A stretch of 64,000 nucleotides of DNA from Roseiarcus sp963820795 (lineage in GTDB: Bacteria > Pseudomonadota > Alphaproteobacteria > Rhizobiales > Beijerinckiaceae): the NCBI GenBank assembly GCA_963820795.1, contig CAWGBJ010000008.1, positions 186,001 to 250,000 on the forward strand, read 5' to 3'. This document shows, piece after piece, positions 1 to 7,905 of the stretch (its first letter is position 1; each line of letters starts with the position of its first letter). The notes below the pieces were generated by a model, which was not told the origin of the DNA, did not search any database, and was given only the letters and a program-made list of their open reading frames with translations. Both the position numbers and the translations under genes were made by a program.

Positions 1-831
1 GGCCGAATCCATCGAGTAGCGCCCGCCGACCCAGTCCCAGAAGCCGAACATGTTCGCCTTGTCGATGCCGAACCTCTGCACCGCCTCGGCGTTGGTCGAG
101 AGCGCGACGAAGTGACGCGCGACGGCCTCCTCGGCCCCGATCGCCTCGATGAGCCAGCGCCGCGCCGCGGCCGCATTGGTCATCGTCTCGAGCGTCGTGA
201 AGGTCTTTGAGGCGATGATGAACAGCGTCTCGCGCGGATCGAGGCCCTGGGTTGCCCGGGTGAAATCGGCGCCGTCGACATTGGCGACGAAGCGGGCCTC
301 GATATCGGGGTCGCGGTCGACGCGGAGCGCCCGGTAGGCCATCTCCGGCCCGAGATACGAGCCGCCGATGCCGATATTGACGATATTGCGGATGCGCTTG
401 CCGGTGTGTCCCTTCCAGGCGCCGGACCTGACCGCGTCGGAGAAGGCCGCCATCCGGTCGAGCACGGCGTGCACTTCGGGCACGACGTTCTTGCCGTCGA
501 CGAGGATCGTCTGATCGCGCGGGGCCCGCAGCGCCACATGCAGGACGGCCCGGTCCTCGCTGACGTTGATCTTCTCGCCAGCGAACATCGCGTCGCGCCG
601 GGCGGCGACGCCGCGCGCCTTGCAGAGATCGATCAGGAGGCGGATGGTCTCATCGGTGATGCGGTTCTTGGAATAGTCGAGATGGAGCCCGACGGCCTCG
701 ACGGCGAACCGCTCGCCGCGCCGCGGATCGGCGGCGAACAGCGCCCGCAGATGCTGGCTCTTCTCCCTCTCGAAATGCGCCTCGAGCGCTTTCCATTCCG
801 TTAAGGTCCTGAGGCTCGCCGCGCCGCTCAT
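1..831 (-). CDS. pgi: Glucose-6-phosphate isomerase, 3' part beyond window
   Basis: Interconverts glucose 6-phosphate and fructose 6-phosphate in the cytoplasm. The first 277 codons are present, starting at an ATG at 831 (protein begins MSGAASLRTLTEW). The family signature IGIGGSYLGPEMAYRAL and the later VGGRYS segment are visible, as is the conserved KTFTTLETMTNA stretch of the SIS fold. The gene runs off the left edge, so the C-terminal half with the remaining catalytic residues is not seen. It lies downstream of glk, gnd, zwf and a HAD gene on the same strand, so it closes a glucose 6-phosphate gene block. The identification is secure; partial only because of the window edge. Confidence 0.95.
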   Translation of the reverse strand, partial: MSGAASLRTLTEWKALEAHFEREKSQHLRALFAADPRRGERFAVEAVGLHLDYSKNRITDETIRLLIDLCKARGVAARRDAMFAGEKINVSEDRAVLHVALRAPRDQTILVDGKNVVPEVHAVLDRMAAFSDAVRSGAWKGHTGKRIRNIVNIGIGGSYLGPEMAYRALRVDRDPDIEARFVANVDGADFTRATQGLDPRETLFIIASKTFTTLETMTNAAAARRWLIEAIGAEEAVARHFVALSTNAEAVQRFGIDKANMFGFWDWVGGRYSMDSA

Positions 832-899
832 CGCATCCTCTCCTGGTTAAGCAAAAGAAAACGCCTCTCCTCGCGCAGCTGCAAGCGGCCGCGTCGCCT

Positions 900-1562
900 T
901 CATGTCGCCAGGGCGGCGCGATCGAGCGCAAGAAGATCGCCGATCCGCTCGACTTCGACGTCGGCCGGCGGATAGGCCGACCGCGCTTTCGCATCGTTGG
1001 CGTAATGACCCTGCCGCGGAAAGACGGTGGTGACGCGCTCGCCCCACACCGCCTTGACCGCCGCGAGGATGCGCAGCTTGTCGTCGATCAGCGCGTAGTG
1101 CCGCGCCGGATAGAGCCGTTCGACGTCGGCCAGCTCCTCTTCCTTATGGATATAGATGAGAATGTCGTCGTTGAACGCCTTCCATAGGCCGGATCGTTCG
1201 ACCTTGCGCGGCTGAAAGACCGCGTCGCCGTCCGAGAGAACTACCGGCCGGCCCCATTGCCGGACATGCCGCACCGCTTCCAGCGCCCGCGGATAGAGCC
1301 GGTCGGCGAACGGGTAATCGACCAGCCAGCTCGACATCCGGAGAAGCTTCGGATTGTGCAGGTCCTCGATCCGGTAGCGCTCGAGCGCGCCGAGATAGTC
1401 GGCATAGCCGAGCTCGCTGCGCAACTCTTCGAATAGCGCCCAGTAGCGCTGCTCCGTCGCTTCGCCGAAGTCCTCGATCAGATGCGCCCGGAGATCGGCC
1501 TGGACCGCATCGTTGTCGAGCAGCGTGTTGTCGACGTCGAACAGGAAAACGATGTCGTCCAC
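900..1562 (-). CDS. HAD-family hydrolase
   Basis: Predicted haloacid dehalogenase-superfamily phosphatase of about 220 residues. Motif I is FLFDVDNTLLDND with the DxD nucleophile and acid/base pair close to the N-terminus; a LSDGD segment fits motif II, and ALIDDK near the C-terminus fits motif IV. The GTG at 1562, five bases after the zwf stop, puts motif I near residue 8, as usual. An upstream start at 1598 inside zwf is also open and would add 12 residues. It sits between zwf and pgi on the same strand, so it may act on a sugar phosphate of that pathway, but the substrate cannot be read from the sequence. Confidence 0.85.
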   Translation of the reverse strand: MDDIVFLFDVDNTLLDNDAVQADLRAHLIEDFGEATEQRYWALFEELRSELGYADYLGALERYRIEDLHNPKLLRMSSWLVDYPFADRLYPRALEAVRHVRQWGRPVVLSDGDAVFQPRKVERSGLWKAFNDDILIYIHKEEELADVERLYPARHYALIDDKLRILAAVKAVWGERVTTVFPRQGHYANDAKARSAYPPADVEVERIGDLLALDRAALAT

Positions 1563-1567
1563 GGTCC

Positions 1568-2947
1568 CTACGCTCCCGTCGGCTTGGGGTTCCGCCAAGG
1601 CCCCTCGGCGCCGATGAGCGCCTCAGCCTCCGGCGGGCCCCAGGTTCCCGGCTCGTATTCGCGGACCGGCGGCGGCGCCTTGAGGATCGGCTCGACGATC
1701 CGCCACTGCGCTTCGACGATGTCCTGCCGCCCGAACAATTCGCTGTCGCCGCGCATGGCGTCGCCCAGCAGCCGCTGATACGGCGGGATCAAAGAGGCTT
1801 CCTGCTCGGCCAGCATCAATTCGACATCCTCGCCGGCCATGCGTTCGCCCGGCCGCTTGACCTTGAGCCCTAACGCGATGCAGACGTCGGGGCTCAAGCG
1901 CATCCGCACGTGGTCGCGCGTCCGCAGTTCCTCGCCGAACACCGCCCGCGGCGGCTTGTGGAATTGGACGACCGCCTCGGCCGCCGTCACCGGCAGGCGC
2001 TTGCCGGCGCGAATAAAGACAGGCACGTCCGCCCAGCGCCAGCTGTCGACGGTTAGCTTGAGCGCGACAAACGTCTCGACATCCGAGTCCGGCCTGACAC
2101 CCTTGACGGAGCGATAGCCGCGGTACTGCCCCCTGACCACGTTCGCCGGGTCGACCGGCCGGATGGCTTTCAAAAGCGCCGCCTTCTGATCGCGCTGGGC
2201 CTCGTCATCCTCGCCGGTCGGCGGCTCCATCATCAGATTGGCGACGACCTGCAGCATATGGTTCTGGACCACGTCGCGCAGCGCCCCAGTCGCGTCGTAG
2301 AAGCTGCCGCGATCGTCGACGCCGAAGGCCTCCGCCATGGTGATCTGAATGGCGCGGACATAGTCGCGGCGCCACAGCGGCTCGAATATCGCATTGGCGA
2401 ACCGCGTGTAGAGGATGTTCTGCACCGGCTCCTTGCCCATGTAATGGTCGATACGGAAGATCGCCCCTTCGGGGAAATGCTTGCGCAGGGTCTCATCCAG
2501 CGCCCTGGCCGACTCGAGGTCGTGCCCGAACGGCTTTTCGACGACGAGGCGGGCGTTCTGGTTGAGACCGTTCGCGGCGAGGGCGTTCCCGACCACGCCA
2601 AACAGCGACGGCGGAATCGCCAGATAATGCAGCGGCCGCTTCGCCGAGGCGAGCGCCAGCCGCAGTTTCTGGAACGTCGCCGGATCGTTGTAGTCGCCGT
2701 CGACATAGTTCAGGAGCGCCGCGAGGCGGGCGAAGGCGGCCTCGTCGAAGCTGCCGTGCCGTTCGAGACTGTCCCTGGCGCGCGCCTTCAGTCGCTCGAG
2801 CGTCCAGCCGGCATGAGCGACGCCGACAATCGGCACGTTGAGGCCTTCGTCGCGCACCAGACCCTGCAGCGCCGGAAAGATCTGCTTATGCGCCAGATCG
2901 CCGGTGGCGCCGAAGAAAACGAGCGCGTCCGAGGGCGCAGCGTCCAT
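1568..2947 (-). CDS. zwf: Glucose-6-phosphate 1-dehydrogenase
   Basis: Oxidises glucose 6-phosphate to 6-phosphogluconolactone with NADP (or NAD), the entry step of the oxidative pentose phosphate and Entner-Doudoroff routes. The protein has 459 residues. The N-terminal dinucleotide fold carries FFGATGDLAHK (residues 11-21), EKPFG is at 137-141, and the substrate-binding signature RIDHYMGKEP is at 165-174. I chose the ATG at 2947, one base past the gnd stop, because the open frame extends upstream only into gnd. The length is slightly below the usual 480-500 residues but all signatures are present. It is coupled to gnd upstream and the HAD gene downstream. No 6-phosphogluconolactonase, edd or eda is seen in the window. 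Confidence 0.96.
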   Translation of the reverse strand: MDAAPSDALVFFGATGDLAHKQIFPALQGLVRDEGLNVPIVGVAHAGWTLERLKARARDSLERHGSFDEAAFARLAALLNYVDGDYNDPATFQKLRLALASAKRPLHYLAIPPSLFGVVGNALAANGLNQNARLVVEKPFGHDLESARALDETLRKHFPEGAIFRIDHYMGKEPVQNILYTRFANAIFEPLWRRDYVRAIQITMAEAFGVDDRGSFYDATGALRDVVQNHMLQVVANLMMEPPTGEDDEAQRDQKAALLKAIRPVDPANVVRGQYRGYRSVKGVRPDSDVETFVALKLTVDSWRWADVPVFIRAGKRLPVTAAEAVVQFHKPPRAVFGEELRTRDHVRMRLSPDVCIALGLKVKRPGERMAGEDVELMLAEQEASLIPPYQRLLGDAMRGDSELFGRQDIVEAQWRIVEPILKAPPPVREYEPGTWGPPEAEALIGAEGPWRNPKPTGA

Positions 2948-2948
2948 C

Positions 2949-3968
2949 TCAGACCGCCCCGGGCTTTTCGTGGTGGCCGCCGAATCCGAGCCGCATCGCC
3001 GACATGAGCTTGTCGGCGTATTCGGCCGCGCCGCGCGATTCGAAGCGTCCAAACAGCGCCGCGCTCAGGACCGGCGCCGGCACGCCCTCGTCGATGGCCG
3101 CCTCCAGCGTCCAGCGTCCCTCGCCCGAATCCGACACGCGGCCGGCGAATGTCTTGAGGTCGGCGTCCTGGCGGAGCGCCGAGGCTGTGAGATCGAGGAG
3201 CCAGGAGCCGATCACGCTGCCGCGCCGCCAGACTTCGGCGACCTGCGCGACGTTGATCTGATAGCGGTAGCGCTCCGGGTGGCGCAAAGGCGTCGTTTCG
3301 GCGTCCACCACCTCCTTCTCCAGACCGATATTCGCATGGCGCAATACGTTGAGGCCCTCGGCATAGGCGGCCATGAGTCCATATTCGATGCCGTTGTGAA
3401 CCATCTTGACGAAATGCCCGGCTCCGTTGGGGCCACAGTGCAGGTAACCCCATTCGGCCTGATCGACTTCGCCGGTCGCGCCGGGCGTGCGCGGGGCCCC
3501 GTCGGCCCCGGGAGCGAGCGAGCGGAAGATCGGCTCGAGGCGCCGCACGACCGGCTCCTCGCCGCCGATCATCTGGCAATAGCCGCGCTCCTGGCCCCAG
3601 ACGCCGCCGCTGACGCCGACATCGACATAGTGCAGCCCCTTCGACCGGAGCGCCTCGGCGCGCCGGATGTCGTCGTGATAATAGGAGTTGCCGCCGTCGA
3701 TGACGATGTCGCCGCGTTCGAGCAGCGGGACGAGCTCGGCGAGAATCGCGTCCACGACCCCGGCTGGGACCATGAGCCAGACCGATCGGGGCTTCGCAAG
3801 CTTCGCGACGAAATCATGCAGGTCGGCTGAGCCGGTCGCTCCCGCGGCGACCAGGCCTTTCGCCGCATCGCCGTGAGCGTCGTAGACGACGAGGTGATGC
3901 CCCGCTTTCATCAAGCGCTCGACCATGTTCGCGCCCATGCGCCCCAATCCAATCATCCCGAGCTGCAT
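2949..3968 (-). CDS. gnd: 6-phosphogluconate dehydrogenase, short form
   Basis: Oxidative decarboxylation of 6-phosphogluconate to ribulose 5-phosphate. The 339-residue protein belongs to the short class, compared with about 470 residues for the E. coli type. The N-terminal Rossmann motif is GLGRMG (residues 7-12), followed by DGGNSYY, the VSGGVWG substrate loop and the catalytic-lysine segment GHFVKMVHNGIEYG. The ATG at 3968 is preceded by a strong GGAGGA ribosome-binding site; an in-frame extension upstream to 4001 lacks one. It lies between glk and zwf on the same strand with almost no gaps, so the three are very likely co-transcribed. Short-form enzymes are often NAD-dependent, but cofactor choice is not proven here. 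Confidence 0.95.
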   Translation of the reverse strand: MQLGMIGLGRMGANMVERLMKAGHHLVVYDAHGDAAKGLVAAGATGSADLHDFVAKLAKPRSVWLMVPAGVVDAILAELVPLLERGDIVIDGGNSYYHDDIRRAEALRSKGLHYVDVGVSGGVWGQERGYCQMIGGEEPVVRRLEPIFRSLAPGADGAPRTPGATGEVDQAEWGYLHCGPNGAGHFVKMVHNGIEYGLMAAYAEGLNVLRHANIGLEKEVVDAETTPLRHPERYRYQINVAQVAEVWRRGSVIGSWLLDLTASALRQDADLKTFAGRVSDSGEGRWTLEAAIDEGVPAPVLSAALFGRFESRGAAEYADKLMSAMRLGFGGHHEKPGAV

Positions 3969-4008
3969 CGTGTCCTCCAATTTCCTCATCCGGGCGCGCA
4001 ACCGACCG

Positions 4009-4998
4009 TCAGCCGCCGAGCGACGCCATCCCGCGCAGTGTCGCGCCCAAAAGCGGCGCCTGCACAGTCACAACATGCACAGGCATCCGTTTTACGACAG
4101 CGCTCAAGCGGCCCTTGGCGGCGAACCTCTCGACGAACCCGCCGCGCCTCAAAAGCGGCAGCAGATGGATCGGCATGCCGCCGGCCAGATAGACGCCGGC
4201 GGTTGACATAATCTTGAGCGCCAGATTGCCGGCTTCGCCGGCCAGATTGTCGAGAAAGAGGTCCATCGTCGCGGCGGCCAGCGGGTTGCCCGTCCGGTCG
4301 TCGACGCCGGCCGCGGCGATCAATGGCGTGCGATCCGAAACCTTCGCCAGCGCCTCCGCGAAGGCCGGGACCTCCCTGTCGGGAGTGGCTCCCCGCAGAA
4401 AATCGTAGAGGTCGCCGACGCTCATGCCGGAGCAGGCGCGTTCCGCCGACACCTCGCCGAACTTGCGCCTGAGATAGCGCAGAAGCTCGGTCTGCAACTC
4501 GCTGGTCGGCGCGTAGCTCGAATGGCCGCCTTCCGACGGACAGGCGACGTAGACGCCGTCGACCCGAACGAGATAGGCCTCCCCAAGGCCGGTTCCCGGC
4601 GCGATCACCGCGATGGCGCCGTCGGGCTCGGCTACGCCTGCGTTCAGCGTCTCGAAATCGTCGGCCTTCAGACGCGGGATCGCAAAGGCGATCGCCTCGA
4701 GGTCGTTCATCAGCCTCACGTGCTTGAGACCGATGTCGCGCGCCAGTTCCGCTTCGTCCATCTCCCACGGCAGATTGGTGGTGCGCACGTGGCCCTCGAC
4801 GACGGGGCCGGCGACGTCGAAGCAGCCGACTTCGGCTTTCTCGCCGGTTTCGGCGAGGAATATCCGCGCGATCGCCGCCAGATCGGGATAGTCGGCGCTG
4901 TGGTACGCCTTTTCGAACGCGGGCTTGCGCGGATCGTCGCCGCGCCTGAAGAGGGCGAGCAGCGTCTTCGTCCCGCCGATGTCGCCGACGATCAGCAT
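4009..4998 (-). CDS. glk: Glucokinase
   Basis: ATP-dependent phosphorylation of glucose to glucose 6-phosphate, feeding zwf and pgi just downstream. It is a ROK/ASKHA-type bacterial glucokinase of 329 residues. The phosphate-binding loop GDIGGTKT is within the first 15 residues, APGTGLGEA follows, and the sugar-binding/Zn-free EGGH segment (PSEGGHSSYAP) is typical of proteobacterial Glk. The start is uncertain: ATG at 4998 places the phosphate loop at residue 5, while a TTG at 5028 would add ten residues. It is the first gene of the glk-gnd-zwf-HAD-pgi group, so the promoter should be between 5000 and 5250. Confidence 0.93.
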   Translation of the reverse strand: MLIVGDIGGTKTLLALFRRGDDPRKPAFEKAYHSADYPDLAAIARIFLAETGEKAEVGCFDVAGPVVEGHVRTTNLPWEMDEAELARDIGLKHVRLMNDLEAIAFAIPRLKADDFETLNAGVAEPDGAIAVIAPGTGLGEAYLVRVDGVYVACPSEGGHSSYAPTSELQTELLRYLRRKFGEVSAERACSGMSVGDLYDFLRGATPDREVPAFAEALAKVSDRTPLIAAAGVDDRTGNPLAAATMDLFLDNLAGEAGNLALKIMSTAGVYLAGGMPIHLLPLLRRGGFVERFAAKGRLSAVVKRMPVHVVTVQAPLLGATLRGMASLGG

Positions 4999-5252
4999 GA
5001 GGCCGAACGGCTGAGCGGCGGGCGGCAAGCCGCGCCGCCTTTCGTTGGAGGGAGATTGAGAGCGCGCAAGCAGACCCCTTGGTTCGTGGTCGTTGGATCA
5101 AGCGTCAAGCCCGCGTCGGGCGCGGCCAATTGCGGCTCTTCGAGCGCGCCTTGCGGCAAATTGCTCCTGGAGGTCGCCCCTCCGACCGCCGGTCGCGGAG
5201 GCTTACGCTAACGGCGACGCGCGCTTTGCGCAATCCTGGCTGGAGCGTTGGC

Positions 5253-5555
5253 TCAGGTCGGGCGTCCGGCGATGATCGCCTTCAGGAACGCCACGTGGCG
5301 GGCGAACGCGGCCCGCCCTTCAGCGCTCGCCTTGACGGTGGTCCGCGGCCGGCGGGCGACGAAGGCCTTCGTCACCTCGACATAGCCCGCGCGCGCGAGG
5401 TGATCGAGATGGGCGCCGAGGTTGCCGTCGGTCGCGCCGGTCAGGCTTTTCAGCCGACGGAAGTCGAGCCCCTCGTCGGCCGGGTCGCACGCAGTCAGCG
5501 CGGCCATCACCCTGAGCCGGACGGGTTGGTGGATGACGTCGTCGGGCGTATCCAT
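5253..5555 (-). CDS. Small winged-helix regulator, HTH_34 type
   Basis: A 100-residue single-domain DNA-binding protein. The pattern of an N-terminal HQPVRLRVMAAL helix, a recognition region around TGATDGNLGAHLDHLARAGYVEV, and a wing followed by RRPRTTVKASAEGRAAF matches the HTH_34 (ArsR/MarR-like) winged-helix family, whose members often sit beside membrane-protein genes. It is the last gene of a four-gene minus-strand operon, 3 bases after the stop of the membrane-protein gene. I infer that it represses its own operon through the palindrome at 7743-7773. No metal-binding cysteine pair is seen, so a metal-sensing ArsR role is unlikely. Confidence 0.85.
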   Translation of the reverse strand: MDTPDDVIHQPVRLRVMAALTACDPADEGLDFRRLKSLTGATDGNLGAHLDHLARAGYVEVTKAFVARRPRTTVKASAEGRAAFARHVAFLKAIIAGRPT

Positions 5556-5558
5556 CGT

Positions 5559-6107
5559 TCACGCCCGCCGCATCCAGAGGCCGCAGAGGATGAAGCCGAC
5601 GCCGGTGACCAGCGCCTGCCAGAGAATGAAGGCGTCGCCGGACCAAAGGTAGCCGGCGACGATCAGCGCCGCGAGGCCGAGGCCAACAGCGGAAAATGCC
5701 ACGCCGAACCCGAGCCCCGCGAGCGCGAAGCCGAACAGGAACAGCGTCGGCCAGAACGCCATCTGCTCGCGGTGACCGAAATGTCCGAAAATATTCGACC
5801 AGATCCAGCCGAAGCCGTAGAAGAGCGCGAAGGCCGCGAGAACCCGCAGCGGAAAGCGGGCGACCAGTCCGCTTCCCCGGCGCAACAGGACGATCGTGCC
5901 GACGACGCCGAAGAGATCGACGAGAAACCACCAGGGGCCGAACCAGCGGGGCGCGACTGCGATGAGCACGTCCCTGATGAGATCGACGAGGCCCCACAGG
6001 ATGATGACGAGCGCCGCGTTGCGATAGATGCGCGATTGCTTGACCCTGCTTACGACGCTCTCGACGTCGGCGAGCATGGCGGCGGCGTCGTCGGATCGAA
6101 TGGTCAT
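5559..6107 (-). CDS. Integral membrane protein, unknown function
   Basis: A 182-residue protein I cannot assign to a named family. After a charged N-terminus (MTIRSDDAAAMLADVESVVSRVKQ) there are about five hydrophobic segments, for example AALVIILWGLVDLIRDVLIA and AALIVAGYLWSGDAFILWQALVTGVG. Its ATG overlaps the upstream stop by four bases (ATGA), and the winged-helix regulator starts three bases after its stop. Translational coupling therefore ties it to the IspZ-like gene and the regulator. Such small membrane proteins are common partners of HTH_34 regulators. The function is not known; coding status is well supported by the coupling. Confidence 0.82.
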   Translation of the reverse strand: MTIRSDDAAAMLADVESVVSRVKQSRIYRNAALVIILWGLVDLIRDVLIAVAPRWFGPWWFLVDLFGVVGTIVLLRRGSGLVARFPLRVLAAFALFYGFGWIWSNIFGHFGHREQMAFWPTLFLFGFALAGLGFGVAFSAVGLGLAALIVAGYLWSGDAFILWQALVTGVGFILCGLWMRRA

Positions 6108-6742
6108 GAAGCCCCGGCGCCCGGGCTCGGCGCATCCGGCTTGGGCAAGAGACCGAGGCGGCGACAGAGGAAGAACAGCCTCCGCCCCTGGGTGACGCTG
6201 ACAGCGATCATGACGCCGAGCGTCACGCCCCCGATCGCGGACCTCAGCGCCATCGCCTCGAGCATCGGCAGGGTCCAGACGATCCAGAGATAGAAGGCCG
6301 CCTTGACGAAGAAATAGGCGGCCCAGGCGAAGGTGAAGAGGCGAAAGAAGGCGGTGATCTCGCGCGTGGCGACGAAGCTTTCGCCGCGCTGCTCGGCGAC
6401 TTCCTGGATCAACGGCTTCTTGCCGAGCGCGCCCGCGACGAACGCCAGTCCCGTCGCCGCATTGGTCACGACGGCTTCGTATTTCAGCATGAACGGCGTC
6501 GTCTGGGCGAGATCGACAAGGCCGAAGACGAGCGTCAGCCCGCTGGTCAGCAGATAGAGCCGGGTGAAGGGCAGGCCCTTCCGCCAGCGCCAGGCGGCGT
6601 CGGCGACAATGAAGAGGATGGAGCCGAGGATCGCAGGCTTGACGCCCAGCGTCGCCGCGAGACCCCAGAAGACGATGAGCGGGCCGAATTCGGCGAGCGC
6701 GAAGCGGGCGACGGACGAGAGTTTGGAAATGAGTCTCGACAT
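6104..6742 (-). CDS. Septation protein A (IspZ/YciB)-like membrane protein
   Basis: A 212-residue polytopic membrane protein. The segment FGPLIVFWGLAATLGVKPAI followed by RWRKGLPFTRLYLLTSGLTL resembles the N-terminal half of the IspZ/YciB family, inner-membrane proteins linked to cell-envelope synthesis. About five membrane spans are visible, and the C-terminus ends in a short Pro-rich tail. The ATG at 6742 lies directly after the stop of the hydrolase gene at 6745, and its own stop overlaps the next start. It probably is not the housekeeping ispZ, because it sits in a regulated accessory operon; I treat it as a paralogue. The family assignment is moderately sure, the role is not. Confidence 0.75.
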   Translation of the reverse strand: MSRLISKLSSVARFALAEFGPLIVFWGLAATLGVKPAILGSILFIVADAAWRWRKGLPFTRLYLLTSGLTLVFGLVDLAQTTPFMLKYEAVVTNAATGLAFVAGALGKKPLIQEVAEQRGESFVATREITAFFRLFTFAWAAYFFVKAAFYLWIVWTLPMLEAMALRSAIGGVTLGVMIAVSVTQGRRLFFLCRRLGLLPKPDAPSPGAGAS

Positions 6743-6744
6743 CG

Positions 6745-7734
6745 TCACGAGCCGCTTTCCGCCATCGCCGCGAGAATGGCCTTGATCGCCTCGGGCCGGT
6801 AGACGATTCCCATGTGGTTCACCCCGGGCACGATCGTCACGCGCGCCCCGAGCGGCGCGAGGACGCGCGGATACGCGCCGGCGTCCATCAGTTCGTCGTC
6901 GGCGCCGGCGATGACGAAGATGCGGCCTTTCGCCCGCTCGAAGGCGCCCCTCCAGTCGGACGGCGCCGTATAGTTCGCCAGCAGGCGGAAGGTGTAGCGG
7001 CTGGCGACAAACATTTTCGCTTCGGGGGCGTTGGCGAAAGCGATGGCGGGGAGCGCCTGCGGCCAATCGATGCCGAGCCTGCCCAAGAGGATCGTCGCGA
7101 TGATCCGCGGCATGTCCGGCGAGGCCCACAAAGCCGAGCCTTCCGCCGGCCGGTTGGTCGGCGCGGCATAGCCGAGATAGGGCGAGAGCAGCACGAAGCG
7201 GTCGAACTCGGCGCCGAGCGGACCGCCGGCGATGCGCAGCGCAAAGCCGCCGCCGGCCGAATGGCCGATCAGCGAGAACCTGGCGGCCGGGTTATCCTTG
7301 CGCAGTTCGGCGAGGAGATCGGCAAGATCGTCGTCGAGCTGGCCCGGATAGGCGATGTCGCCGCGTGTCCCCGAGGCGCCGTGGCCGCGAATGTCGAGCG
7401 CCGCCGCGGTGACGCCGGCCGCGACGAGCGCCGCCGCCACTTCATGCATTTCCGTCGACTGGGCGGAAGAACCATGCGCCAGGATCGCGATCCGGTCGCG
7501 CGCTCCGCCCGCGGCGGGGTAGAGCCGGTAGGCGAGCCAGGTTCCGTCGCGCGCCTGGTAGCGGCTGAGTTCGGGCGCATCCGTAGCGTCGATCCGCAGC
7601 GCTCCCGCATGGATTGAAGCGAGCGGCGGCGGATCGCGCAAGGGGACGGCGAGCATCAGCGCCAGCGCAATCGCCGCCAGGCCGATGACGGCGAAGAGCC
7701 AGAGAAAAAGATGCGAGATGGAGGAGATCGACAT
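6745..7734 (-). CDS. Membrane-anchored alpha/beta hydrolase
   Basis: A serine hydrolase of 329 residues. An N-terminal membrane segment (LFLWLFAVIGLAAIALALML) anchors it, leaving the hydrolase domain probably outside the cytoplasm. The domain shows the oxyanion region ILAHGSS, the DIRGHG turn and the nucleophile elbow GHSAGG; a late GADDELMDAG supplies the likely acid and GVNHMG the histidine. This is the lysophospholipase/acylglycerol-lipase style of arrangement, but the substrate is not evident. It is the first gene of a four-gene operon ending in a winged-helix regulator. The perfect palindrome at 7743-7773 ends nine bases before its ATG, so its expression is probably controlled there. Confidence 0.87.
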   Translation of the reverse strand: MSISSISHLFLWLFAVIGLAAIALALMLAVPLRDPPPLASIHAGALRIDATDAPELSRYQARDGTWLAYRLYPAAGGARDRIAILAHGSSAQSTEMHEVAAALVAAGVTAAALDIRGHGASGTRGDIAYPGQLDDDLADLLAELRKDNPAARFSLIGHSAGGGFALRIAGGPLGAEFDRFVLLSPYLGYAAPTNRPAEGSALWASPDMPRIIATILLGRLGIDWPQALPAIAFANAPEAKMFVASRYTFRLLANYTAPSDWRGAFERAKGRIFVIAGADDELMDAGAYPRVLAPLGARVTIVPGVNHMGIVYRPEAIKAILAAMAESGS

Positions 7735-7742
7735 GATTCTGT

Positions 7743-7773
7743 CCAGATAACTCTAAATTGCAGAGTTATCTGG
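7743..7773 (-). promoter_or_regulatory. Perfect palindromic operator in front of the hydrolase operon
   Basis: Two perfect 12-base arms (CCAGATAACTCT and AGAGTTATCTGG) flank a 7-base spacer. The site begins nine bases upstream of the ATG at 7734. A consensus -35 hexamer TTGACA reads on the minus strand at 7782-7777, immediately upstream, so a -10 element would fall inside the palindrome, although no strong -10 match is seen. This geometry fits repression by a dimeric winged-helix protein, and the operon encodes one as its last gene. Binding is inferred, not shown. Confidence 0.75.
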
Positions 7774-7905
7774 CGTTGTCAATCCATCAGCCGCGCGGGG
7801 GCAAGCGCCCTGCCCGGGAGCCGGTCGGGGAAGGGGCCCGTCTTGCCCTCGCGCCCCTGCCGCGCGATACGCAAAAAAAGGGAACGCGCAGAAGGGCTCA
7901 CGGGC

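Noticed and set aside
5253..5555. Metal-sensing ArsR repressor
   Set aside because: No cysteine or histidine metal motif; the pattern fits HTH_34.
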